From contig NZ_BDCD01000017.1 of assembly GCF_001613325.1 (NCBI RefSeq), forward strand, positions 310,001 to 374,000: DNA of 64,000 nucleotides. Direction: 5' to 3'. The DNA comes from Nocardia yamanashiensis NBRC 100130 (GTDB lineage: Bacteria; Actinomycetota; Actinomycetes; Mycobacteriales; Mycobacteriaceae). The translations under genes and the position numbers were made by a program. The first letter of the stretch is position 1, and every line of letters starts with the position of its first letter. The notes under the pieces were generated by a model, which searched no databases, had not been told where the DNA came from, and worked only from the letters and a program-made list of their open reading frames with translations. Positions 27,510 to 37,008 of the stretch are shown here, in pieces.

Positions 27510-28904
27510 CTACTTGACGCCGATCGGCTTTCCGAAGAACGACGCGAACAGTTCGCCGAAGGTGGACAGCACCAGCTGCGTTCCGGCCGGATCCAGTGCC
27601 AGCCAGCCGACGTCGGTGGTGGAGCAACCCGGCTGCGCCGGAACGCCGTCCAGGCGATCCTTCATCCACAGCAGCGCGGGACCGACGCCGGAGATCTCGG
27701 TGGCGACGTGCTCACCGAAGTGCTCGCGGGTGTATTTCACATTGGCGGAGGGATTCTGGCAGTAGGTGTCGACCAAAGTGTTGACCTGCCCGACCGGGAT
27801 CACCTCGTCCGGGTTGGCGTTCCACAGGTACATCGGCATGTCCGGCACCGACTTGCCCATGCGGGTCTTGTTCAGCACGTCCACCACGGCCGGCGCCTGC
27901 ATCGGATCGCCGCTCGCGCCCAGCATGCCCTTCAGGTTCAGGAACGGCAGCAGCGAGGTGGCGTACTGCACGCACAGCCCCTGGTGCACGAAGGACAGCC
28001 CCTTGCCGAGCAGATCCATATTGCTGTCCAGGTACTGCTTGAAATCCGGGTATTCACGGCTGAGCCCGAGCACCGCGTGCAGCACCAGGCCCGAGGTCGC
28101 CTGACCGTTGGCCACGTTCAGCACGGTGCCGAGATCCGACGGCACGCCGCCCTCGGCCGCGCCGACGATATTCAGCTCAGGGGCGTAGGACTGCTTCAGC
28201 TCGGCCGCGTGCCCGGTGGCGATGGCCCCGCCGGAGTAGCCGTACATGCCGATGCGGGCGTCCTCGGTCAGCCGCATGGGCTGGAAGTTGCGGGTGGCGC
28301 GAATGCCGTCGAGGGTGATGCGTCCGGCCAAAGGCCCTGCGGCATAGGCGTTGTCGGGTCCCTGATGGTCCGGGATCACCACCGCCCAGCCCTGTTGCAG
28401 CGCGCCCTGCGAGATGGCGAATTCGGCCGGCGCGACGATCTGCCCGACCAGGGCGCTCGCGGACCACTGCTGCACGGCGTAGGACGGGGCGCAATAGCCG
28501 CCCAGCGAGTCCTGCGCGATCTGCATCGAGACCAGTTTGTCCGGCGCGGAACCGCGCGGCTTGAGCACGGTCGCGACGGCGGCGATGGCCTCGTCGCGGG
28601 TGTTGGTGGAGCGGTAGGACACCTGCCAGGCGTCCACGTTCAGCGGGATCAGCCCGAGGTTGGCGGCATTGATCTGCCGGGCGGCGATGATCTCGCCGGG
28701 GGCCTTGTCCGCGTAGAGCGCGGCGGCCGGGTGATAGAAGCCCGGATCCAGTTCCGGCGGTGCGGGAATGGTCGCCGCCGGCGCCACGGGCGCCTGTTCG
28801 GCGGGTTCGGCGGTCGCGGTTCCGGTCGCGGTCAGGGCCACCGCCGCCGCGGCGATCACGACCCGTAGCGCGCCCGGGCGGCGCGCCGTCTTCGGCTTGA
28901 TCAA
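27510..28904 (-). CDS. Secreted lipase, LIP family
   Basis: A 464-residue exported alpha/beta hydrolase of the secretory lipase (LIP) family. Residues 1-35 are a signal peptide (basic start, VVIAAAAVALTATGTATA). The nucleophile elbow GYSGGA near residue 225 carries the catalytic Ser; NPDEVIPVGQ supplies the likely Asp and HFGEH the His. Cysteines in GGYCAPS, QGLCVQ, TYCQN and QPGCST suggest disulfides. The TTG at 28904 was chosen because GGAAGG lies seven bases upstream and it gives a normal signal peptide; an upstream frame is open. A perfect palindrome directly upstream (28921-28950) suggests repression. Confidence 0.85.
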   Translation of the reverse strand: MIKPKTARRPGALRVVIAAAAVALTATGTATAEPAEQAPVAPAATIPAPPELDPGFYHPAAALYADKAPGEIIAARQINAANLGLIPLNVDAWQVSYRSTNTRDEAIAAVATVLKPRGSAPDKLVSMQIAQDSLGGYCAPSYAVQQWSASALVGQIVAPAEFAISQGALQQGWAVVIPDHQGPDNAYAAGPLAGRITLDGIRATRNFQPMRLTEDARIGMYGYSGGAIATGHAAELKQSYAPELNIVGAAEGGVPSDLGTVLNVANGQATSGLVLHAVLGLSREYPDFKQYLDSNMDLLGKGLSFVHQGLCVQYATSLLPFLNLKGMLGASGDPMQAPAVVDVLNKTRMGKSVPDMPMYLWNANPDEVIPVGQVNTLVDTYCQNPSANVKYTREHFGEHVATEISGVGPALLWMKDRLDGVPAQPGCSTTDVGWLALDPAGTQLVLSTFGELFASFFGKPIGVK

Positions 28905-28920
28905 CTTTCTGCCTTCCCAA

Positions 28921-28950
28921 CCTATGTGAGACCACTGCGTCTCACATAGG
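28921..28950. promoter_or_regulatory. Perfect 12-6-12 operator-like palindrome
   Basis: CCTATGTGAGAC (28921-28932) and GTCTCACATAGG (28939-28950) are exact complements around CACTGC. It sits 17 bp before the lipase TTG and 49 bp before the divergent YdcF-like start, so one bound dimer could block both promoters. The binding protein is not encoded next to it; TetR or GntR type is a guess. Confidence 0.75.
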
Positions 28951-28998
28951 CGAGGACTATGCCACGAACGTGACCTGGATCGCAACGACCGGGTCAGC

Positions 28999-29577
28999 GT
29001 GCCCCGCGCGACCGGCCGTATCGTCGGACGTGTGCCTGGGTACCGCCGCGCCGCGGCCGCCGTCGCCACCCTGGTCGCGGTGCTGGCCGCGATCGTCTAC
29101 GCCGGGATACCGGTCTACGTGCACCCGCAGCTGGATCCGCTGCGCCCGGCCGACGCCATCGTGGTGCTGGGCGGCACCGCCTACGAACGCTTCGATCTGG
29201 GCCTGGACCTGGCGCGCCGCGGGCTCGCCCCGGAGCTGCTCATCTCCCGCTCCACCGGGGCCGGCGATCCGGCCATGAACCGTTACTGCGCAGGGCATTT
29301 CGATTTCACGGTGTCGTGTTTCGTGCCCGATCCGTGGACCACCCAGGGCGAGGCGCGCGAGATCGGCCGGCGCGCGAAGCTCAGCGGCTGGAAGCACCTG
29401 ATCGTGATCACCTACACCCCGCACGTGTCGCGGGCGCGCTACATCGTGGAGAAATGCTTCGACGGTGAGATCACCATGGTGGCGAGCCCCAGCGATTCGG
29501 GTCTGGCGTTCTGGGCCTGGATGTATGTACGGCAGTCGGCGGGATATGTGCGCGCATTCGCACAGACCGGTTGTTGA
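28999..29577 (+). CDS. YdcF/SanA-like membrane protein (DUF218)
   Basis: A 192-residue protein with one N-terminal membrane anchor (about 18-38) and a DUF218 domain: DAIVVLGGTAYERFDLGLDLARRGLAPELLIS, WTTQGEAREIGRRAKLSGWKHLIVITYTPHVSRARYI. The family is linked to cell-envelope processes in other bacteria. Starts at GTG 28999 or GTG 29032; neither has a strong ribosome-binding site. Divergent from the lipase with a shared palindrome, and possibly followed by the GMC oxidoreductase on the same strand. Confidence 0.8.
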   Translation: MPRATGRIVGRVPGYRRAAAAVATLVAVLAAIVYAGIPVYVHPQLDPLRPADAIVVLGGTAYERFDLGLDLARRGLAPELLISRSTGAGDPAMNRYCAGHFDFTVSCFVPDPWTTQGEAREIGRRAKLSGWKHLIVITYTPHVSRARYIVEKCFDGEITMVASPSDSGLAFWAWMYVRQSAGYVRAFAQTGC

Positions 29578-29681
29578 TCGAAACTTGCGCCCCGGCCACG
29601 CAATTGAGCGGTTACGATGAGCGCGGGTCAGCCGAAAGTGCGTCCGTCTCGGGGGTGGATGCGGGTGCGGAAGGATTTCCG

Positions 29682-31271
29682 GTGCGTATCGACGACTTGC
29701 GTTCGATCCGGGACAGCGAACTCACCACCGATGTGTGCGTAATCGGGTCGGGCCCGGCCGGGTCCACCCTCGCCGCCGAACTCGCGGGATCGCCACTGCG
29801 CGTTCTCGTTTTGGAAAGCGGTGGTTTCGAAATCACCCCCGAAACCGACGAACTCAATGACCTGGAGAATGCCGGGGCCGCGCGGGCCATGCCATATCGC
29901 AACGCGCGCAATAGAATTCTGGGCGGTAGCTCGCACACCTGGAGCGGGCGCTGCGCCCCGCTGGACGCCCTGGACTACCGGGCCCGGTCCTGGGTGCCCG
30001 GTTCCGGCTGGCCGATCGGACCGGACCAGGTGGAACCGTATCTGGACCGCGCCGCCGCGCACCTGGGGCTGGGCCCGGGCGGGCAGTTCACCGACGATCG
30101 CTTCTGGGAGCTGGCGGACCGGCCGCCGCCCGTGCCGGATCTGGACCTCCGCCGGCTGCGCCCGTTCTTCTGGCAGATCAGCAAGGATCCCGCGGATCCC
30201 TTCGACAGCAAGCGATTCGGGCCGCATCTGGCCGATATTCCGGCCGGTAATGTGCGAATCATCGTGAATGCCACCGTCGTCCACCTCGATACCGATCCGG
30301 TCGGCCGACAGGTAGTCCGATTGCGCGTCGTCGACGCCGACGGAAAACCGCGCACGGTGAATGCGGCGCGAATTGTGCTGGCCGCCGGGGGAATCGAGAA
30401 TGCCCGGTTATTGCTCGCCTCCAACCGCGAACTTCCGGCCGGTCTCGGAAATCGGCACGATATGGTCGGGCGGTACCTGCTGGACCATCGATGCGGAGTG
30501 GTCGGCACGCTCGATCCGCACGGTTCCGCGGCGGCGCGCGACCGGTTCGGCAAATACGTGGTGAAAACGCGGGGCGGAAAACACACCTTCCTGCACGGCG
30601 TGGCATTGTCGCCGGAAATCCAGGCCGCCGAGGGATTGTTGAACTGCGCCTTGTGGATTCAGGAAGTGCCCGCCGAGGACGATCCCTGGGAATCGGTGAA
30701 GAACCTGCTGCGCGGGCAGCTGAACCTGCACGACGCGCGGACGGTGGCGAGCCATCCGGGACTGCTGCTGTCGGGGGCCAAACGGCGGCTCATCGATCAC
30801 ACCGGGCTGCCGCGCAAGCTGGAACTGGTGGAGCTGCGCTGCATGGTGGAGCAGACGCCGGATCCGGAGAGCCGGATCACCTTGAGCGACAAGGCCGATC
30901 GGTTCGGGGTGCCGCTACCGCGGGTGAACTGGCGGCTGAGCGCGCAGGAGGACCGGACGGTGCGGCGGGCGGCGGCGCTGCTGGCCGGGGAGTTCACCCG
31001 GCTGGGGTTCCCGCCGCCGGAGCTGCACGATTGGGCACGGGAGGGAAGTTCGCTGCCGGTGCGGCTCACCGACTGGGCGCATCCCACCGGCGCCACCCGG
31101 ATGTCGGCGGATCCGAGGACCGGGGTGGTGGACGCCGACTGCCGGGTGCACGGGATGGAGAACCTGTGGGTGGCGGGCAGTTCGGTGTTCCCGACGAACG
31201 GGCACGCCAATCCGACGCTGACCATCGTGGCGCTGGCGGTTCGCCTGGCGGACCGGCTCCGCCACGGGTGA
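29682..31271 (+). CDS. GMC-family FAD oxidoreductase
   Basis: A 529-residue glucose-methanol-choline oxidoreductase. The FAD motif VIGSGPAGSTLAAEL lies at about 18-32, ILGGSSHTWSGRC follows, then RIVLAAGGIENARLLLAS, and the C-terminal active-site region HPTGATRMSADPRTGVVD...SVFPTNGHANPTLTI with the catalytic His-Asn/His pair. The GTG at 29682 was chosen because a GGAAGGA site precedes it; the longer frame starting at 29571 overlaps the YdcF stop. Oxidises an alcohol or sugar of unknown identity. Its stop abuts the stop of the Mce-associated gene. Confidence 0.85.
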   Translation: MRIDDLRSIRDSELTTDVCVIGSGPAGSTLAAELAGSPLRVLVLESGGFEITPETDELNDLENAGAARAMPYRNARNRILGGSSHTWSGRCAPLDALDYRARSWVPGSGWPIGPDQVEPYLDRAAAHLGLGPGGQFTDDRFWELADRPPPVPDLDLRRLRPFFWQISKDPADPFDSKRFGPHLADIPAGNVRIIVNATVVHLDTDPVGRQVVRLRVVDADGKPRTVNAARIVLAAGGIENARLLLASNRELPAGLGNRHDMVGRYLLDHRCGVVGTLDPHGSAAARDRFGKYVVKTRGGKHTFLHGVALSPEIQAAEGLLNCALWIQEVPAEDDPWESVKNLLRGQLNLHDARTVASHPGLLLSGAKRRLIDHTGLPRKLELVELRCMVEQTPDPESRITLSDKADRFGVPLPRVNWRLSAQEDRTVRRAAALLAGEFTRLGFPPPELHDWAREGSSLPVRLTDWAHPTGATRMSADPRTGVVDADCRVHGMENLWVAGSSVFPTNGHANPTLTIVALAVRLADRLRHG

Positions 31272-31877
31272 CTACTGCTTGGGCAGGGGCAGGTCGATAC
31301 TGCTGACCTCGGTGACCTTCCAGTCGTCCTTGGGATCGACGCTCACCGTGTAGTAGACGGTCGAGACGAAACCGTCGGGGCGCTGGGTATTGCTGGTGTT
31401 GACGTTCAGATAGACGTTCACCTTGTACGCGCCGTTGTCCCGGTTGACGATCTGCGCGCCGAGCGGGGTCGGGCTGGAGATCCACTGCAGCGGCACCATG
31501 AATTTCTGCAGTTCGCCCTTGCCCGCGTCGAAGGCCGCGCCCAGCTTCGGGGTGGTGTTCTTCTGCAGGCGCGCGATCCAGGCGTTGAAGTCGGTGTAGT
31601 TGACCGTCGAGACGCCCACCGCGTAATCGGTGGCGACCTGTTCGGCGTGCTTGTCGTCGGCGGCCTGGGCATCGCGATCGCGCAGTTCGCCGCGGGCCGA
31701 GGACCACAGCACCGTCATGGTGACGAGCGCGCCGATCAGCACCACGGCCGCCGCGGCGAGCGCCAGCGTGGAGACCTTCAGCTGAATGGTCTTGCCCTGC
31801 GGCTCGGCGGCCTTCGGCTCGGTCTCGGCGGCGGACTCCGCGTCGACCGCCCGTTTCGGTTCGGTGCCCTCGGACAT
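31272..31877 (-). CDS. Mce-associated membrane protein
   Basis: A 201-residue protein: acidic Ala/Glu-rich N-terminus, one membrane segment (about 35-58, VSTLALAAAAVVLIGALVTM), and an extracytoplasmic NTF2-like domain (DYAVGVSTVNYTDFNAWIARL, ending VTEVSSIDLPLPKQ). This layout is that of Mas proteins, which stabilise Mce importers. It is the last gene of the mce operon, 17 bp after mceF. The second ATG was chosen because AGGAAGG is seven bases upstream of it, versus one base for the first. Confidence 0.85.
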   Translation of the reverse strand: MSEGTEPKRAVDAESAAETEPKAAEPQGKTIQLKVSTLALAAAAVVLIGALVTMTVLWSSARGELRDRDAQAADDKHAEQVATDYAVGVSTVNYTDFNAWIARLQKNTTPKLGAAFDAGKGELQKFMVPLQWISSPTPLGAQIVNRDNGAYKVNVYLNVNTSNTQRPDGFVSTVYYTVSVDPKDDWKVTEVSSIDLPLPKQ

Positions 31878-31894
31878 CCGCATACCTTCCTCTA

Positions 31895-32851
31895 CTACTT
31901 GACGTTGACCTGCACGCGCACGGCGTTGTCACCGGTATTGGCCAGCGCCTGGGTGATCAGGCCGCTGATATCGATCTGCGATCCCGCGGTGCGCGTCGAG
32001 TCCACCAGCGGGCGGAGTTGCGGCGCGAGAATCTGCAATTCGGGTCCCGCCTGCCGCAGCCAGTCGCTCAGCTTGGTCAGGAACGGCGCCAGGCCGTCGT
32101 CTTCGAGATAGACCTGCGGGCCGGGCGCGCGGTCCACCAGTCTACCGACCGCGTTCACCAGCTCTTCCAGGGACTTCTCGAAGCGCAGGAAGGCCGGGGC
32201 CGCGGCGGCGGTGGCCGCGCCCATGCCGTCCATATCCGAGGCCGCGGCCTGGAAGCTGTTGAGCAGCTGCGCGATCTTGGGCTCCCGGCTCATGATGGCC
32301 GCGGCCAGCAGATCGCCGGCCCGGGTCAGCGCCGGCATGCTGGATTCGGTGTCGTGGAAGGCCGCGCCGAGGGTGCTCGCCAGCGAGGCGGCCACCTTCG
32401 GGTCGAGCTGGTTCATGACCTTGTTGACCAGCCGCGACACCTCCGGAATGGACAGCGGCGATTTCACGGTCGCGGTGTCCAGGCGCTGCCCGTCGCGCAG
32501 GTAGGGGCCACCGCCGGTCTTGGGGCGGATCTCCACGTACGGTTCGCCCAGCGCCGAGAGCTGCTCGATGCTGATCACGCTGTCGGTGGGGACCTTGCGG
32601 TCCGCGTCCACCCGGAAGCCGACCTCGATACCGGCGGCGGTGCCGTCGATGGAGGTCACCTTGCCGATCTTCATGCCGGTCAGCAGGATCGGCGAACCGA
32701 CGCTCAGGCCACCGGAATTCGACAGCACCATGGACGCGCGGGTGTACTCGGCGAACGGATCGGCGCGCACCACGCCGAAGGTCAGATAGCTCGCGCCCAG
32801 CACGGTGACGGCGGCGATACCGCCGAGGGAGGCCAGCGATCCCCATTTCAT
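31895..32851 (-). CDS. mceF: Mce family protein MceF
   Basis: A 318-residue substrate-binding protein of the Mce lipid importer: N-terminal anchor (LASLGGIAAVTVLGASYLTFGVV), an MlaD-like beta domain (VLSNSGGLSVGSPILLTGMKIGKVTSID), and a long helical tail that builds the periplasm-spanning tunnel with the other Mce subunits. Last of six mce genes; its ATG overlaps the mceE stop by four bases. Confidence 0.9.
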   Translation of the reverse strand: MKWGSLASLGGIAAVTVLGASYLTFGVVRADPFAEYTRASMVLSNSGGLSVGSPILLTGMKIGKVTSIDGTAAGIEVGFRVDADRKVPTDSVISIEQLSALGEPYVEIRPKTGGGPYLRDGQRLDTATVKSPLSIPEVSRLVNKVMNQLDPKVAASLASTLGAAFHDTESSMPALTRAGDLLAAAIMSREPKIAQLLNSFQAAASDMDGMGAATAAAAPAFLRFEKSLEELVNAVGRLVDRAPGPQVYLEDDGLAPFLTKLSDWLRQAGPELQILAPQLRPLVDSTRTAGSQIDISGLITQALANTGDNAVRVQVNVK

Positions 32852-33927
32852 CGCACCGCTCCGATCACGCGCAGACCGGACAGAATCGCGGCCGTCTTGT
32901 CGTCCTTGGACACCGAATCCGCCTGCACCCCGGTGACATTCACCTTCGGGCCCTGCTCCACGAACGGAGTCAGCTTGTCCCGCAGCAGGGAAAGCAGCAG
33001 CGCCAGGTTCGAGGGCTTGGACAGGTCCAGACCCTGACCCGAAAGCGCCAGCGGCACAAAGGCTTGCGCGGCGGCATTGCCGGAGGTGGCGAGCGGCTCC
33101 AGCCAGGTCAGCGAGGAACCGAGCTGGCCCAGTGCGGTGAAGAGCCCCGCGACGCCGTTGATGGAAGCGGTGATGCCGGTCATGGCGTCCACCGATTCCT
33201 GGCTCAGCTGATGGTCGAGGTAGTCCACGCCGTCGTGCAGCACTTGGGCATTGGTGCCCAGGCCGTTGAGCAGCGAGTCCACCGCATCCAGATTCGCGGC
33301 CAGGTCCTGGAAGTTGGTCCCCGCGTTCTGGGCGATGCGCCGCGTCTCGTTCGGATCCGCGGGCAGCACCGAATTGATGCGATTGATGATGTCCTGCAAC
33401 TGATTCACCGCCCCGCCCTGGGTGAAGGCGGCCAGCGCGGCCATGGTGTCCTCGAGCTGCACCGGCGGCCGGGTGAACTCCTGGCCGATGGTGCCGCCGT
33501 CCGGCAGCAGCTTGCCGAAACCGCCGGGCGGCGTGGTCAGCGCCAGGTGGATGTCACCGAGCACGGTGTTCTGCCGCAGCTCGGCCACCGTGGTGGCGGG
33601 CAACTGCACCTTGCTCGAGATCTCGGCGTCCACCACGACGTAGCCGCCCTTGCCGCCGGAATGCGCCGAATCCACCACGCGCACACCGGTGACCGTGCCG
33701 ACCTGCGCGCCGTTGGCGATCACCTTGGCGCGGGCGGGCAGGTTCAGTACATTGCCGAACTCGATGTGGATGTTGTAGGTCGGGCCGGAAACCGACGTGC
33801 CGGGGACCGGCACCGAAGACGGATCGAACGCACAGCCACCGGCGCCCGCTATCAACGCGGTAGCCAGTACCGCCGCACCGAGGGCGCGTTTCGGCAGCGC
33901 CGGAAGACGCAAGGTAATGGTCCTCAT
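32848..33927 (-). CDS. mceE: Mce family lipoprotein MceE
   Basis: A 359-residue Mce subunit with a lipoprotein signal, LPKRALGAAVLATALIAGAGGC, Cys about residue 32, identifying it as the E subunit (LprK type). The MlaD domain covers SGPTYNIHIEFGNVLNLPARAKVIANGAQVGTVTGV and the helical tail follows. ATG at 33927 overlaps the mceD stop by four bases; a longer frame start upstream would destroy the lipobox position. Confidence 0.9.
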   Translation of the reverse strand: MRTITLRLPALPKRALGAAVLATALIAGAGGCAFDPSSVPVPGTSVSGPTYNIHIEFGNVLNLPARAKVIANGAQVGTVTGVRVVDSAHSGGKGGYVVVDAEISSKVQLPATTVAELRQNTVLGDIHLALTTPPGGFGKLLPDGGTIGQEFTRPPVQLEDTMAALAAFTQGGAVNQLQDIINRINSVLPADPNETRRIAQNAGTNFQDLAANLDAVDSLLNGLGTNAQVLHDGVDYLDHQLSQESVDAMTGITASINGVAGLFTALGQLGSSLTWLEPLATSGNAAAQAFVPLALSGQGLDLSKPSNLALLLSLLRDKLTPFVEQGPKVNVTGVQADSVSKDDKTAAILSGLRVIGAVR

Positions 33928-35000
33928 CGCGCACCTGCCATTCCGACCACCAGCGGCACCAGTGGGATATCGAGGTCCGACGGCTGGGCGCAGCGGCCCG
34001 GTTGCAGCGCGTTCAGTGCCGCGCACGCCTGCTCGGACTGCTCCGCGGACAGTGCCACGCGCGGCGAACCGTAGGTCACGCCGGAGCCCATCATGTGCTC
34101 GGCGGCGCTGGTCAGCACCGGCAGCTTCTGCATGATCTCGGACATGGAGCCGACATTGGCGCGCAGCAGGCGCAGCAGCGGCATGGTGTCGTCGAGCGCC
34201 CGCATGATCGGATCACCGGCGATGGTCACCAGATCGTTGAGCATGGGCAGGGCCTGACCCAGCCGGTCGATCAATTCCGCACCGGGACCGAGCAATTCGC
34301 TGCTGGCGTTGTTCAGCGCCGGGGCCAGCCGCAGCAGCATCGAGCGCAGATCGCCCCAATGCGCCTCGACCTTCTGCCCGACCGAGGCGAAGGCATCGAA
34401 AATGCCCGCCAGATGGCCGATGTCGGCGTCCGGGGCGGACAGCGACGAACCGAGCTTCTTGACGATCGCGTTGATCTCCGGACCCGCGCCCGCCGTCGCC
34501 GCGTCCAGCGCGCCCAGACCGCGTTCCAGCGCGTCCGGGGCCTGCGCCGCCTGCAATTGCGCGGACAGATCCGCGAGCGCGGTCAGCGTCTCGGTGATGC
34601 TCTTGGGCGTCAGCGTCTTGGTGATGCACTCGCCGGGATTCCAGCGCGCGGTGTTCTTCCCGCTGAACAGCACCGCCAGATTCCGGTCCGCCACAATGGA
34701 ATCCGCGACCGTGGTGGCGGCGGCATCGGCGTACACCGGGTACTTCGCGTCCACCTCGAACCCGACCGCGACCTTCGCGCCCTCGGATTCGACGGAGGTC
34801 ACGGTGCCCACGGGGATGCCGCGCATGGTGACCTTGTTGCCCACGTAGAGGCCGACCGCGTCCGGCATGAGCGCGCAGTAGGACTGGGTCTTCTTCATCG
34901 GATCGAAGTAGACGAAGTACCCGACCACCGCCAGCGCCACCACCAGGACCGCGCCGGCGACCGACATGAACGCCTGTGAGGCGAGCAATCGCTTGAACAT
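33924..35000 (-). CDS. mceD: Mce family protein MceD
   Basis: A 358-residue Mce subunit: N-terminal membrane anchor (MSVAGAVLVVALAVVGYFVY), MlaD domain (MPDAVGLYVGNKVTMRGIPVGTVTSVESEGAKVAVGFEVD), then a helical tail with paired cysteines CAALNALQPGRC near the C-terminus. Its start overlaps the mceC stop by one base. Confidence 0.9.
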   Translation of the reverse strand: MFKRLLASQAFMSVAGAVLVVALAVVGYFVYFDPMKKTQSYCALMPDAVGLYVGNKVTMRGIPVGTVTSVESEGAKVAVGFEVDAKYPVYADAAATTVADSIVADRNLAVLFSGKNTARWNPGECITKTLTPKSITETLTALADLSAQLQAAQAPDALERGLGALDAATAGAGPEINAIVKKLGSSLSAPDADIGHLAGIFDAFASVGQKVEAHWGDLRSMLLRLAPALNNASSELLGPGAELIDRLGQALPMLNDLVTIAGDPIMRALDDTMPLLRLLRANVGSMSEIMQKLPVLTSAAEHMMGSGVTYGSPRVALSAEQSEQACAALNALQPGRCAQPSDLDIPLVPLVVGMAGAR

Positions 35001-36013
35001 CAGCAGTCCTTTCCGGGCGCCGGGATGCAGATGGCCGGCAGCGGAACCGTCTGCTGCGACTGGTCGACGGTGACGCCGCCCTCCGGGATCACCAGTTCCG
35101 ACAGCTTGGTCTGCAGGCTGTGCGCGGCGGTCAGGGTGGGCCCGAACTTCTCGCCGAGCTGTTCCAGCTGCTCGAGCGCGGCGTTCAGTTTCGGCTTCAG
35201 CGACTCGTCCCAGGCCGGCGCCGCGCCGCCCAGCCGCCCGACCACCTCACTGAGCAGCCGGATGGCCTCGGCCATTTCGGTGTGCTTGGCCTCCAGCACG
35301 GTGACCAGCAGGTTGGCATTGTCCATCAGGCGGCCGAGATCGGTTTTCGCGCCGTCGTACATGCGCACGTACTCATCGGCGACCGAGATGGCGTTCGAGA
35401 CCTGGGTGCGCTGCCGATCCAGCGCGTCCACGTAATTGCCGACGGTGGTCAGCGTGGTGCGCAGGCTGTCCGGCGCGGTCTGCAGCGAATCGCCGAGGGC
35501 CGCCAGATTGCGGTTGAGGCTGTTGCCGTCCAGCTTCGACAGCGGCGCGGCCGCGTCCTGGAAGGTCTGCACCAGGCTGTAGGGCAGCCGGACCCGATCG
35601 GCCGGAATCGCCTTGTCCCCCAGGGCCTGTGACCCGGCCGGGAACACCGCGACGTAGTGACCGCCGACGATGGTCAGCATGCGAATGTCGAGGGAGGTCT
35701 GATCACCCATGAAGACATCCGAATCCACGGTGAACTTCATGATCACCTTGTCCGGCTTCAGCTCCAGGGACTTCACCTCGCCGACCGAGATGCCCGCCAC
35801 GCGCACATCGTCGCCGGCCTTCACCGACTGCGCCTCGGACAGTTCGGCGGTGTAGGTGTGCTTGCCCAGCGGCAGCACGTACAGCGCGCCCGCGCCCAGC
35901 AGCAGCACCGCCACCAGCGCCGCGCCGATGATGCCGCGCCGCAGTTCCCGCTTCACCCGGGTGGGTTCGTCGATCACGCGGTCGTCGCCGAATCGCAAGC
36001 GGGGCAGTCTCAT
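35000..36013 (-). CDS. mceC: Mce family protein MceC
   Basis: A 337-residue Mce subunit: one anchor (RRGIIGAALVAVLLLGAGALYVLPLG), MlaD domain (LSEAQSVKAGDDVRVAGISVGEVKSLELKPDKVIMKF), helical tail, and a C-terminus ending ICIPAPGKDC. ATG at 36013 overlaps the mceB stop by four bases; the longer frame upstream reads through mceB in another frame. Confidence 0.9.
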   Translation of the reverse strand: MRLPRLRFGDDRVIDEPTRVKRELRRGIIGAALVAVLLLGAGALYVLPLGKHTYTAELSEAQSVKAGDDVRVAGISVGEVKSLELKPDKVIMKFTVDSDVFMGDQTSLDIRMLTIVGGHYVAVFPAGSQALGDKAIPADRVRLPYSLVQTFQDAAAPLSKLDGNSLNRNLAALGDSLQTAPDSLRTTLTTVGNYVDALDRQRTQVSNAISVADEYVRMYDGAKTDLGRLMDNANLLVTVLEAKHTEMAEAIRLLSEVVGRLGGAAPAWDESLKPKLNAALEQLEQLGEKFGPTLTAAHSLQTKLSELVIPEGGVTVDQSQQTVPLPAICIPAPGKDC

Positions 36014-37008
36014 CCGTTGCACAGTGTCACCTGCTGTCCGCCGATAAGCACCTTCAGCATGCCGGGCAGTTCGGCGTTCCCCTTGCTGCACAACGGCTTC
36101 CAGCCGGACGGCCCGGAAGGCAGCGAGGCGTCCGCGGCGGCCAGCACGGCGGGCAGCCGGCCGAGCAGCTCCACCGCCTGCTTGCCGTCGGGGAAGATCT
36201 GCCGGATCAAGGTGTCCACGTCCTGGCCGCTGTTGATGCCGAGGGTGCGCAGCAGCGCGTCGATGGGCCGTAGCACCGACGGCGCGGTCGCCGCGAATTG
36301 CGCCAGCCCGCCGATGTTCTGCTGCAGCGCCTCGAAGATATTGCTGAGCTGGGCGAGCAGCGGCACCAGATAGTGCACCCGGCCGCTCAGGCGATCCGAC
36401 AGATCCGACATATTGCGGATCAGCGTGCCGATCACCTGCTGCCGGTTGTCGACATGCGCGGCCAGCTTGCCGATGGCGTCCATGGCCGGGCCGACGCCGT
36501 TGCCGTCGCCCTCGATCAGAGCGACCATGCTGGCGCTGAATTGGTTGATGGCCTCCGGAGACACCGTCTGCAACACCGGCTTCAAGCCGTTGAACAGGCT
36601 GGTCACATCGAAGGACGGCACGGTGTGATCGATCTCGATGCGCGCGCCCGCCGCGATCGCCTTACCCGGCTGCGGCTGCTGCTGCAGATCGATATAGCGC
36701 TGCCCCGTGAGGTTCTGGTACCGGATCGCGAGCTTGGAGTTGTCGTAGACGGGTGCGTCGGTCTTGACCGTGAGGCTGACCTTGGCCCGGTTCCCCTCCA
36801 GCTCGATGCCCTTCACCTTGCCGACCTGCACGCCGTACATGCGCACGTCGTCGCCGACCTTGAGGCCGTTGGCATCGGTGAAAATCGCTTCGTGCGAATC
36901 GGTTTCACCCGAGACCGGCCGCTGGATGGCGGTCAGCACCAGCATGAGCACCACCACGATGACGCCCGCGAACAACACCAGCCGCCACGCCGCGGCCTTC
37001 ACGCTCAT
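36010..37008 (-). CDS. mceB: Mce family protein MceB
   Basis: A 332-residue Mce subunit starting MSVKAAAWRLVLFAGVIVVVL (anchor), then MlaD motifs AIFTDANGLKVGDDVRMYGVQVGKVKGIELEGNRAKVSLTV and a helical tail ending QVTLCNG. The start is fixed by the four-base overlap with the mceA stop. The open frame extends upstream through mceA, but that part is a shadow. Confidence 0.92.
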   Translation of the reverse strand: MSVKAAAWRLVLFAGVIVVVLMLVLTAIQRPVSGETDSHEAIFTDANGLKVGDDVRMYGVQVGKVKGIELEGNRAKVSLTVKTDAPVYDNSKLAIRYQNLTGQRYIDLQQQPQPGKAIAAGARIEIDHTVPSFDVTSLFNGLKPVLQTVSPEAINQFSASMVALIEGDGNGVGPAMDAIGKLAAHVDNRQQVIGTLIRNMSDLSDRLSGRVHYLVPLLAQLSNIFEALQQNIGGLAQFAATAPSVLRPIDALLRTLGINSGQDVDTLIRQIFPDGKQAVELLGRLPAVLAAADASLPSGPSGWKPLCSKGNAELPGMLKVLIGGQQVTLCNG

